In this document: positions 34,367-42,256 of the stretch, piece by piece
Layout of the letters: every line of letters starts with the position of its first letter
Position numbering within the stretch: position 1 is the stretch's first letter
DNA from: Bdellovibrio sp.
Lineage (GTDB): Bacteria; Bdellovibrionota; Bacteriovoracia; Bacteriovoracales; Bacteriovoracaceae
Assembly: GCA_016187935.1 (NCBI GenBank)
Contig: JACPIU010000038.1
Span: forward strand, 90,271 to 154,270
Length of the DNA stretch: 64,000 nt
Direction of reading: 5' to 3'
Made by a program: the position numbers and the translations under genes
Notes under the pieces: model-generated
The model's input: the letters and a program-made list of their open reading frames with translations, nothing else
Told to the model about the DNA's origin: nothing
Database searches by the model: none

Positions 34367-34452
34367 GAAAACAGTATAAAGACTCCCATCAAGGCCTGTC
34401 TATTTCAAATCAGCCATTCGTAGGGAATTTTAGCTTTATTCTTTAGCTTTCT

Positions 34453-35421
34453 TTAGCTTTTGTGATTTGACTCCGAAAGTCTTTGATGAAGCATCTCAAG
34501 CGAGACTTTATTGTTCTGCCATTTTAGAAGATGTAAACATCGCTCATAAGAGCACCATTCATAACTACAGTGCTCTGCACTCAGAACTGGTGTCATTTTC
34601 TCATCCACTTCGCCATAGAAAACGTGTTCGACAATTTGCTCGACTTCGGTACGATAGGATTTTTTCCATTCGCCCATGAGAGGGAAACAATAGGCGTAAT
34701 CAAGGAAATGAAGGGCCGGGACCATTATTTTAGTTTCTTCTTCTAGTTCACGAACAGCGGCCACCTTGAGTGTCTCACCGACAAAGGGGGCCCCGGTGAT
34801 TCCTTGCCAAAAAGCACCAGATTCCTGAGTTCTCTGCATCAGCAAATATTGAACTTGAGCGCCCATGCGCCGAAATATCCATACGTAGACTTGAACAGGC
34901 AAACGATATCGAACCTCGACTTTCAAAGCATCATCCGTAATCTGAGCAATAAAAGCGGACTTACCCTCTTGATAGAGCTTGCGCTGGCCGTTAACTTGAG
35001 TGAAAAGGGTTTTCTTGAGTTGAGAATACTGCTGAATAAGTGGAGGGCTTGATCGTAAGTAATCACGAAAGGCCAAGTGTTTTTCCACTTGCGGATTGTC
35101 GGCCTCAAAGATATGGACATGGCAACGATCATTAATTTCACCGTTAAGTTTGAGATAACGACGCCCTTCAATCCCATACTCTCCTTTCCATTCATAACCG
35201 GCCCTTATAAATTGATCCTTCACTTGATCAACTTGCGATAGTTTAAACACCGTCGGCATAATATCGATAATAGGCTTGGACAACAATCCGGGAACTGAAG
35301 TACTGCCCATATGATAGATGGCGGTTAAGTTATTGCTGAAAATTGGACGTAAATTCTGCTCAAAAGAGCGAAAGGTATTTCGCCAATCGGAGCGATAATT
35401 TTCTAAAGTAAAATCCTGCAT
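34453..35421 (-). CDS. GrpB-Nudix fusion protein
   Basis: Residues ~1-165 form a GrpB/UPF0157 nucleotidyltransferase-like domain (AIYHMGSTSVPGLLSKPIID, HVHIFEADN). Residues ~175-315 form a Nudix hydrolase domain close to NudB (FWQGITGAP, then GETLKVAAVRELEEE). In the Nudix box the Gly of EExGU is replaced by Lys, while the metal-binding Glu residues remain. The NudB-like part suggests a nucleoside or pterin triphosphate as substrate. The fusion is uncommon and predicts a shared nucleotide-related role. A short CTTTAG repeat follows the gene. Confidence 0.85.
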   Translation of the reverse strand: MQDFTLENYRSDWRNTFRSFEQNLRPIFSNNLTAIYHMGSTSVPGLLSKPIIDIMPTVFKLSQVDQVKDQFIRAGYEWKGEYGIEGRRYLKLNGEINDRCHVHIFEADNPQVEKHLAFRDYLRSSPPLIQQYSQLKKTLFTQVNGQRKLYQEGKSAFIAQITDDALKVEVRYRLPVQVYVWIFRRMGAQVQYLLMQRTQESGAFWQGITGAPFVGETLKVAAVRELEEETKIMVPALHFLDYAYCFPLMGEWKKSYRTEVEQIVEHVFYGEVDEKMTPVLSAEHCSYEWCSYERCLHLLKWQNNKVSLEMLHQRLSESNHKS

Positions 35422-35531
35422 ATTGGCCTCGTTGATAACTTCTGAATGTCATTATATCACTTAAATTAGAATTTCACTTTAGTCATCGTACTGAATTGGA
35501 CATGTTTGACTGGCACGACGAGACTGGAATT

Positions 35532-36263
35532 CTACATATCGACGATCGGTTGTCGAGGTACATTTCCGCGCCGTTCTTCCGAGGAAGGGCCAGGTGGGTC
35601 GCCACTTCTGGTGCCATCATGAATATGCCTGGCATCGGTCTCCCTCTCTCTAAACATATAATCAAGGTAGTCCCGGGCGACATTTTCAAAATTACCGGAA
35701 AGGGCGCGCTCTTCCCAATATTCTTTCCAGGAAGCTCCACTTCGAATATTGACGACATTGGTATTCGGTTGAAGCTGGCCAAACTTTGCCAGGATTTGAA
35801 AGTAATCCAAAGGGTCTTTCTCTTTTAATATACATTCAACCGAATTTACATGATCACTACCACTCAAAGTATAGCGGTGAGAATACAATTGTCCGAGCGC
35901 CGGGACATGGGGCATCGCCGTGACTTCACTACGAGTTAAAACGGCGCGATGAGGTTGGTTATTGGTGGCGGGTACATTGACATTTTTATAAGCGTCTTTA
36001 AAAACCAACCTGCAACTTCGCCCATCGACGGGAGGAAGGCCCAAGGGAATGCGCCCCCAAATTTCATTGCCATTATTATCTTTCTTAAATTTTCCGGTAG
36101 TGGAGTCGCGAAGCGGGCCGTACTGAAGAAAATTATAATTGGCAGGTTTCCCATTATGCTCGAAAGAAAAAATATCACCTCGTTGTGGTATCAAGTCTGT
36201 AGTGAGGGCCCATGCATGCATGATGAGGATGAGCAAGACATATGATAGATCAATAATTTTCAT
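35532..36263 (-). CDS. Exported protein of unknown function downstream of the HlyD gene
   Basis: The N-terminus (KIIDLSYVLLILIMHAWALT) is a signal peptide or anchor. The remaining ~220 residues are soluble and polar with a proline- and charge-rich tail (SGDPPGPSSEERRGNVPR), likely disordered. GAGGCCCTG precedes the ATG. It lies only 29 nt after the short HlyD gene on the same strand, so it may belong to the export operon as an accessory or substrate. No family recognised. Confidence 0.55.
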   Translation of the reverse strand: MKIIDLSYVLLILIMHAWALTTDLIPQRGDIFSFEHNGKPANYNFLQYGPLRDSTTGKFKKDNNGNEIWGRIPLGLPPVDGRSCRLVFKDAYKNVNVPATNNQPHRAVLTRSEVTAMPHVPALGQLYSHRYTLSGSDHVNSVECILKEKDPLDYFQILAKFGQLQPNTNVVNIRSGASWKEYWEERALSGNFENVARDYLDYMFRERETDARHIHDGTRSGDPPGPSSEERRGNVPRQPIVDM

Positions 36264-36292
36264 CAGGGCCTCACTACACTTTTCCTATCGCA

Positions 36293-37009
36293 TTAAATTT
36301 CTACATTAACCAGAGTGCCTGGTTTGAGCTGGAGCTTGTTTTCAGCATCGGTGGGATTTTTAAGTTCGAGCTTGATACGAACTGTCCCACTCGTCTTATC
36401 AATCACAGGGGAGATATAGGATATTGTGCCTTTGTAACTCTTGCCCTTTTCCTGTTCACTTGAAAAATTTAATTGATCCTGGGTTTTAAGCTTTCCGATT
36501 TTGTCTGCGGCAATATCAAGCTCAATCACCAAATCTTCGGGATTGATGATTTCAAATGCCTTTTCACCACTGCCTACACTTTCACCCTTTTTTATAAATA
36601 TACGACTCAAAACACCGCCGATCGGCGCTGTCATGCGTGTATTTTCAAAACTTACATTTTTAAGTTCATAGACGGTTTTTTTACGCAGATAATTGTTTTT
36701 CTTCTGTAGAATTTCCTCTTGTGAAACGTATTTCTTCAGTTGCCCGGTCTTTATATAGTCTTCTTTGGCGGTTTCATATTCTACTTTTGCCAACTCCAAT
36801 TCCAACTTTTGCTGTTCATCATCCAAGACGACCAGAACATCACCCTCTTTGACACGTTGACCTTCGCTGAAATTAATTTGTTGTATTTGCCCCTGGATTT
36901 TGGTTTTAATCAAAACTTCTTCTTTGCCCGCCAGAATACCGGATACTATCTCCGCCTTGGCGGTGCCGGCCAATACACCTAAGACCATGACCATAGAAAA
37001 TAATTTCAT
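36293..37009 (-). CDS. Short periplasmic adaptor (HlyD/MFP family)
   Basis: Start ATG 37009, with AAGGTG upstream. A signal peptide (FSMVMVLGVLAGTAKA) replaces the usual membrane anchor. The two lipoyl half-motifs are visible (GQIQQINFSEGQRVKEGDVL and MTAPIGGVLSRIFIKKGESV), joined by a helical hairpin (residues ~65-115), and a beta-barrel part ends with LKPGTLVNVEI. At 238 residues it is short and lacks the membrane-proximal domain. It follows the M50-HlyD gene closely and likely forms part of the same trans-envelope complex. No ABC or RND partner gene is present. Confidence 0.82.
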   Translation of the reverse strand: MKLFSMVMVLGVLAGTAKAEIVSGILAGKEEVLIKTKIQGQIQQINFSEGQRVKEGDVLVVLDDEQQKLELELAKVEYETAKEDYIKTGQLKKYVSQEEILQKKNNYLRKKTVYELKNVSFENTRMTAPIGGVLSRIFIKKGESVGSGEKAFEIINPEDLVIELDIAADKIGKLKTQDQLNFSSEQEKGKSYKGTISYISPVIDKTSGTVRIKLELKNPTDAENKLQLKPGTLVNVEI

Positions 37010-37028
37010 GACAATCACCTTGCCCTAT

Positions 37029-39152
37029 CTAAAAAAATAAATCCATTCTCAGCATGCTTGCCAATTTTATACCAAACAATTGCGCCAAGGGAAGTTGCGC
37101 GCCGATAATTTTTGCCTTACCGGTCATTCCCGGTCTGAGTTCTCCTGTGTTATCAACGGTAATCTCCACCAAATACTGTTTAAGCTTGGGATTTTTTGGA
37201 TCGCTGATTGAACTCTGCTGAATCCTCTCTACTTTTCCGTTGTAAGTGACATAGGGGCGAGAATGCAATTTGAATTTAATTGGTTGGCCAGCAGAGACAA
37301 AGCGCACTTCATTTTCCGGCACATGAACTAAGGTTTTTAACCTGGCCATACCCAAGATCTTGCAAATTTCGTCACCTTCTTTATAGTAAGTGTTCAGCGT
37401 ACGCACTTGATCGGGACAGGATAAAACACCGCCACTTGGCCCGCCTTGGGCGTAACTTAAATCCAATGCCTTGATGCTTTTCTCTTTGACCGACAATTCC
37501 ATCATCTGACTGTTCAATTCCTTCCGCAATTCATTAACCTTGTCTTTGTCTTCCACTAAGGCCTTGCGAAGTTCCAAAGTCAGCTTTTCAACCTGGATTG
37601 AGGCGACTTCCCTATCATAAGGTAAAGTCATATTCTCCATGCGCCCAATCACTTCACCTGCAGCAACCGCTTGACCATCCATTTTGTCCATTCTTATTAA
37701 CTTGCCATCACTCATAGCACGGATGGAGCGCAAGAATTCTGGGCCTAATTCACACTCGCCATAAATTTTATAGTTTACCGGAAGAAACAGTCCCAAAATC
37801 AACAAGACTCCCACGCCACTCAAAATCATCTTGTTGCGCTTAGTGCGGAAAAAGGCCACATTGCGCATATACCAGGTGGCGAGAAATTTTCCACTGCCGA
37901 TGATGTAACCTCCGAAGACTTTCCACCCCACCCAAAAAGAAATCAGCATACCCGTGCCATAAAAATAATCTATCAAAAGCCCGCGCAGCATGGAAAATAG
38001 GCCGGTAAGAAGTCCCACCATCCAAAAGAATGAACAAACAGCATATAAGAGTAAGATTTTTTTCTCGCGTGTCGTGGCAACAAAATCCGGTTCTGGCATG
38101 TTAAAGGCATAGCGCTTAACCAAATACTTCAAATAACCAAAGGAATCTTGCTTGAGATTGGGAACGCCGGTTAAGTCCGAAAAGAGATAGTATCCATCCA
38201 GTTTGATCAAGGGATTGAAATTGAAAAGAACGGTTGAGACTGAGCATATTGTCATCACTTGAAAACTGATTAAATTAAGAAATGAATTGGGATTGGTAAA
38301 AAACCAAATATAGGCACAAATTGAACCAATTAAAAACTCAATATAACCGCCAGCAATGGTCACCAGAACTTGCTTCCACTTCTTATCAAAAAGCCATGCA
38401 TCGTTGACATTGCAATAAAGACAAGGCTGGAAAAAGAGCAAGAGAAAACCGATCTCGTGAACTTCTCCACCGTAGCGCTTGCAAGTAAGTCCATGGCCAA
38501 ATTCGTGGATGGCAATGGTGGTATAAATTGTGATCCATAGTACAACCATGTTGACCCATGACATTTCATTAAAAGAAAAGAGATCGGTCATTCCTTGTTG
38601 AAAAATATCCCAGCGGGAAAAAATAATGGCAATGGCACCGATCATGATGAGGCAGGAGCACATCAGAAAACCGTAAGACCAAATCCAACTGATTTTTTCA
38701 ATAATGCGATTGAAAAACTTGTCGGGATCAACCACCGGAAAGCGTTTATAAAGGAGTGAGCCTTTCTTGGCCAGTAACTGGGTCTTGCGATTTTCTTTCA
38801 TCTTTTCGATCAGCATGACATTGGTTTCCTGCTTGCTTTTTTGCAGCAGATTCATGCCTGCCAGACCATCTTTAAAGTCGATCAAGGTCTGATTATCAAT
38901 AGGTTCGAGGGAGTGATTTTTATTGTAGTTTTCCACCATCTCATCAATAGTTGAACGTCCGTCAAAGAGAGCAATAATCGCCCACTCCGATTGATCAAAG
39001 CGATAATACTGGTCTTTCAATGGGTCCTTCACGACATAGCTAACATGATTGTTTTGGCGCATTTGGGAAATTTTGAGGTCTTGCCTAAGGCGCGGGCGCT
39101 TTTCAATTTCAAGATCATACTGTGAGGAATCTCCCACCAGATTTTCGTACAT
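37029..39152 (-). CDS. PqqD-like/M50 protease/HlyD fusion membrane protein
   Basis: A 707-residue polytopic protein. Residues ~25-105 resemble the PqqD-like winged-helix domain found in peptide-modifying and exporting proteins. Residues ~150-440 form an M50 zinc protease: HEFGH at 216-220 and FNPLIKLDGYYLFSDLTG, the second motif with the metal-binding Asp. Residues ~460-700 form a HlyD adaptor with lipoyl halves and a helical hairpin, ending LRPGMTGKAKIIG. Related fusions are known as putative peptide zinc metalloproteases. It could bind the leader of the LEERIAPG protein, process it and hand it to the TolC channel; that role is inference. Confidence 0.82.
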   Translation of the reverse strand: MYENLVGDSSQYDLEIEKRPRLRQDLKISQMRQNNHVSYVVKDPLKDQYYRFDQSEWAIIALFDGRSTIDEMVENYNKNHSLEPIDNQTLIDFKDGLAGMNLLQKSKQETNVMLIEKMKENRKTQLLAKKGSLLYKRFPVVDPDKFFNRIIEKISWIWSYGFLMCSCLIMIGAIAIIFSRWDIFQQGMTDLFSFNEMSWVNMVVLWITIYTTIAIHEFGHGLTCKRYGGEVHEIGFLLLFFQPCLYCNVNDAWLFDKKWKQVLVTIAGGYIEFLIGSICAYIWFFTNPNSFLNLISFQVMTICSVSTVLFNFNPLIKLDGYYLFSDLTGVPNLKQDSFGYLKYLVKRYAFNMPEPDFVATTREKKILLLYAVCSFFWMVGLLTGLFSMLRGLLIDYFYGTGMLISFWVGWKVFGGYIIGSGKFLATWYMRNVAFFRTKRNKMILSGVGVLLILGLFLPVNYKIYGECELGPEFLRSIRAMSDGKLIRMDKMDGQAVAAGEVIGRMENMTLPYDREVASIQVEKLTLELRKALVEDKDKVNELRKELNSQMMELSVKEKSIKALDLSYAQGGPSGGVLSCPDQVRTLNTYYKEGDEICKILGMARLKTLVHVPENEVRFVSAGQPIKFKLHSRPYVTYNGKVERIQQSSISDPKNPKLKQYLVEITVDNTGELRPGMTGKAKIIGAQLPLAQLFGIKLASMLRMDLFF

Positions 39153-39319
39153 GATTACCCACCTATGTGCGCCAATATTTGCTTATTATTTATCGGAATT
39201 CCCAAGAACTGATATTAGCAAAACAAAATATAAATCTTGCACGACTCTTTTGGTCGGAGATGTTCTAATTTTAAAAAATACCCATGTCGTGAATTGCAAT
39301 TTATGAGATATTATTCGGG

Positions 39320-40798
39320 ATGAAAAAGTATTTTATTTGCATCCTTGGATTAGTAATTGCCCCGTTGGGAATACCTCTTCGTGCCAGTTCATCTGACTTA
39401 AACTCTCTGGTAAAAACGACACTGGAAAATAACTTTGATATCAAAATCGGCCATTCTCAGGTGGAGGAGAAGGTGGCCGAAATTCTCAAAGCGCAAGGCA
39501 CTTACGATATCAACACCACTTTAAACTATACGAATTCCAAAACCAATACACCGGTCTCTTCAACCTTAGATGGTGGAGGCAATGCCTCATCAATCAAAAC
39601 AGATACAGTCACCAAATCCTTAACCTTAAATAAAAAATTCAGCACAGGAACAACTCTCAATATTCCCCTATCAAACACCATTACTGATTCCAGTTCGACA
39701 ACGCGAACGATTAAGGAAACCCATGAGACCAGTGTCGCTGCGGAACTCACCCAGCCCCTTTTGAAAGGTTTTACCCCTTCTTACGTCACCAAAGATTTGA
39801 TAGAAAAAGAATATGACCTGCAGATAAATACTCATAAGGAACGAGAGAAGATTGTCACTACAATACTAAAAATGGTGGAGCTTTACTATGATACGCTTTT
39901 CAAATATCGCGAAGTGCAGATAAAGAAAACGGCTTTGGACAGTGCCAAAGAGAATCAAGAATTTATCGAACAAAAGCACAAGCTGGGGAAATCTTCAACC
40001 ATTGAAGTGCTGGAGGCCCAAAGTGCCACTGGAAAAAATGAAGAGGCATGGTTAACCTCACTCAATGATTTCGAAAATAAGAAAAATGAGTTGCTGACCC
40101 AAATTTATGCCGACACTGAAAAACAACCCATTGACTTTGAGCAAGCAGAAAAAAGCTTAAGCAATTTACCACAGTCCAATGTTCCTCAAGAATCTTGGGA
40201 AAAGGGTGTTCATGAAAAGGTGACGAAGCGCCCGGAATATACCGGCCAAGAGGCCACTTTCAGCAAGGCCAAATTTCAGTCTCACAATGCCGCCCGTGAC
40301 CGACTGCCCGACTTCGATCTCAAAGGTTCCGTCACGATGAAAGGATTAGCGCCGACGACCAGCGTCTCCAATGATCAAGCTTTTAACGGAAGGTATACTT
40401 CTTGGTCATCAACCGCAACACTTAAGTACCCGCTTTTTTCCTATGCTTCTCGCGGTTCGTATGCCATCAAACAGCTTAAAGAAGAGCAAGAACAGATTAA
40501 ACTGAACAAAACCAGAAATGATTTGAGCATAGAACTCCTAAAGGAAATGCGTAATGTAAAGAGCGGACCTTTGCAAATTTCCGCCTTTATATCGGCCCTG
40601 GAGGCCGAGGAACAAAAATACCAGGCCATAAAAATAAAGCATTCCCAAGGTCTGATTTCCACTTATGAACTCAACCAGGGCCTGGTAGATCTCATGAACG
40701 CAAGACTTTCTTTACTAAAATCCAAGATCTCTTATCTTAAAAGCTACCACCGCTTGCGAAAATCCCAAGGCATCTTTTTTGAAAATGGAACTCTTTGA
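39320..40798 (+). CDS. TolC-like outer-membrane channel protein 1
   Basis: A 492-residue outer-membrane efflux protein. A signal peptide (YFICILGLVIAPLGIPLRAS) precedes two OEP repeats with the usual long helices (residues ~150-230 and ~360-470) and beta-strand stretches rich in Ser/Thr (residues ~60-130). It is divergent from the M50-HlyD gene; the 167-nt gap between them should contain both promoters. Together with TolC 2 at 45012 it forms a pair of outer-membrane channels flanking the region. Confidence 0.85.
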   Translation: MKKYFICILGLVIAPLGIPLRASSSDLNSLVKTTLENNFDIKIGHSQVEEKVAEILKAQGTYDINTTLNYTNSKTNTPVSSTLDGGGNASSIKTDTVTKSLTLNKKFSTGTTLNIPLSNTITDSSSTTRTIKETHETSVAAELTQPLLKGFTPSYVTKDLIEKEYDLQINTHKEREKIVTTILKMVELYYDTLFKYREVQIKKTALDSAKENQEFIEQKHKLGKSSTIEVLEAQSATGKNEEAWLTSLNDFENKKNELLTQIYADTEKQPIDFEQAEKSLSNLPQSNVPQESWEKGVHEKVTKRPEYTGQEATFSKAKFQSHNAARDRLPDFDLKGSVTMKGLAPTTSVSNDQAFNGRYTSWSSTATLKYPLFSYASRGSYAIKQLKEEQEQIKLNKTRNDLSIELLKEMRNVKSGPLQISAFISALEAEEQKYQAIKIKHSQGLISTYELNQGLVDLMNARLSLLKSKISYLKSYHRLRKSQGIFFENGTL

Positions 40799-40975
40799 GC
40801 AGGCCCGCAGACAACTGCACTTTGCAATTAACTCTGCGTCGTCCTTCCGTCCCATCAAATTCCTTCGATGGATAGAAGTGCAGGCATTCGGGAGCATTCG
40901 TGCCATGTACTCGGTGTGTTGCGCTACACTTGCTCAAGCTCAAAGTGGGACATCATCAATAACTCTTTGCTAACT

Positions 40976-41786
40976 TCAGGAGGGCCGCAAACAGGAAAAT
41001 TTTTGATAGACGAGTTTGTTATGCTCGGAACAAAGTATGCGCATATTATTTTGCGCTGTTTCTCCGCAAATTGAGTGCGGTGTGATGTGATCGCATTGCA
41101 AGAATTGGCGACTCTCACAGCGCGTGCCATTGGCGCTCACAAACTCACAGCGATATTGGGCCTTTTTTAACAGTGTTCGCCTGAGAACAATGCCAGCGCC
41201 TCTAGCGGAAGGAGACTGACGGACTTTGGTTTGCTCTCTTTTGGGTGCAGCAATTGTGTTACATAATTTTTTTAAAGCATCGCGGTCTTTGGGTTCTTGC
41301 ATGCGGGCCTTGGTGTCCTCCCATAACTGATATGTTTCTTCGTCAACTTCAATTGTAATCACGCGCTTCTTTTTCGCCAGATTGAAATACTCGCGCAATT
41401 CTAACTCCGCAGCGGCAACGGATTTCCCGAGTGTCAAATTTAACGCCTCGACATTCTGCGCGGGACTGGCATGGGATTCTGTGGAAAGGCGCTCAAGCAG
41501 CGAAAGACTGCTCAAGTTCAAATTGCCTTTCTCAACCAAAGGGATCGCCGCCGGTGTCTTTTTCAAAAAGCGCATTCCCTCGATTCTGCGCATCGCTGAG
41601 GCTTCGCTGTACCCAAGCTCTTTCACGGCAAATTGAAACAAGCTTCCATACCCAATCCAAATAAAGTTTGCGCGATTCGATCTCCAAGAGATGGGCTAGG
41701 ACTTTAGATAAGATTCTATTTTCTTCCCTGCCTAAATTTTTTGCATTTTGCACCAGCACTTCGTTCTTTAGAGTTTTTAAATTCAT
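40976..41786 (-). pseudogene. HNH endonuclease gene with a frameshift
   Basis: The N-terminal part starts at ATG 41786 (GAGGTGAAT upstream) and reads MNLKTLKNEVLVQNAKNL and on to SRKLYLDW. The remaining part, GSLFQFAVKELGYSEASAMR and on, lies in another frame; a 1- or 2-nt indel near 41645-41655 joins them. The C-terminus holds a Cys-rich HNH domain (CDHITPHSICGETAQNN, ILCSEHNK). Without the shift the protein would be about 270 residues and match an HNH family that is multicopy in Bdellovibrio. A decayed second copy is at 61618. A sequencing error is possible. Confidence 0.75.
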
Positions 41787-42253
41787 ATTCACCTCGAATT
41801 TATCAGCACTCTACCACACTTTTTCACTCTAGATTTGTCACGCTAAAATGGCCCACGATACGGTCTTGCACATTTCGAATCACGCACAGGTGGTTAAAAA
41901 TTTGCGTGCGCTTAAAACTGAAATGCTCTCGCATACAGGCCCATCACAGGGAAAAAAATAGCAAGAACCCTCAACTGAAGTTGCGCTCAAAAACAAAAAA
42001 ATTCTGACATTAAAAAATATTTTCTTACTCTCGACGTAACTTAGTACGCATGAGTAATGCTATTTCCAGGAGCGTGGCATTTTTATTGTGGGCATAATCC
42101 CAACGGGAACCTTGTCCAGCTTACATTTTGGCACACTGAGTACATGGCACAAATTCTGCTGCCCTCAATAATTTTCGCATCGGAGCGGCACCGCATCCGG
42201 ATTAGAATCTGGAACGAATGTGGGAATCCTAACTTGCGACCTTTCCCATTGAG
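41787..42253. other. Intergenic stretch between the HNH gene and the GAF-HlyD gene
   Basis: No convincing gene. A 37-codon frame at 41848 (MAHDTVLHISNHAQVVKNLR) has no ribosome site. The part near 42210-42256 resembles a tRNA remnant. The rest shows no repeats or terminator that I can identify. It is probably debris left by integration or deletion next to the HNH gene. Confidence 0.5.
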
Positions 42254-42256
42254 CTA
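42210..42256 (-). tRNA. Possible tRNA remnant lacking the anticodon arm
   Basis: On the minus strand TAGCTCAATGGGA matches a typical D-arm. After it comes AGGTCGCAAGTTAGGATTCC, similar to a variable loop and T-arm, and then a 3' end CATTCGTTCCA. The anticodon arm and the 5' acceptor strand are missing and the T-stem does not pair, so it cannot be functional. The TAG is also the stop codon of the GAF-HlyD gene. Chance similarity is possible. Confidence 0.25.
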
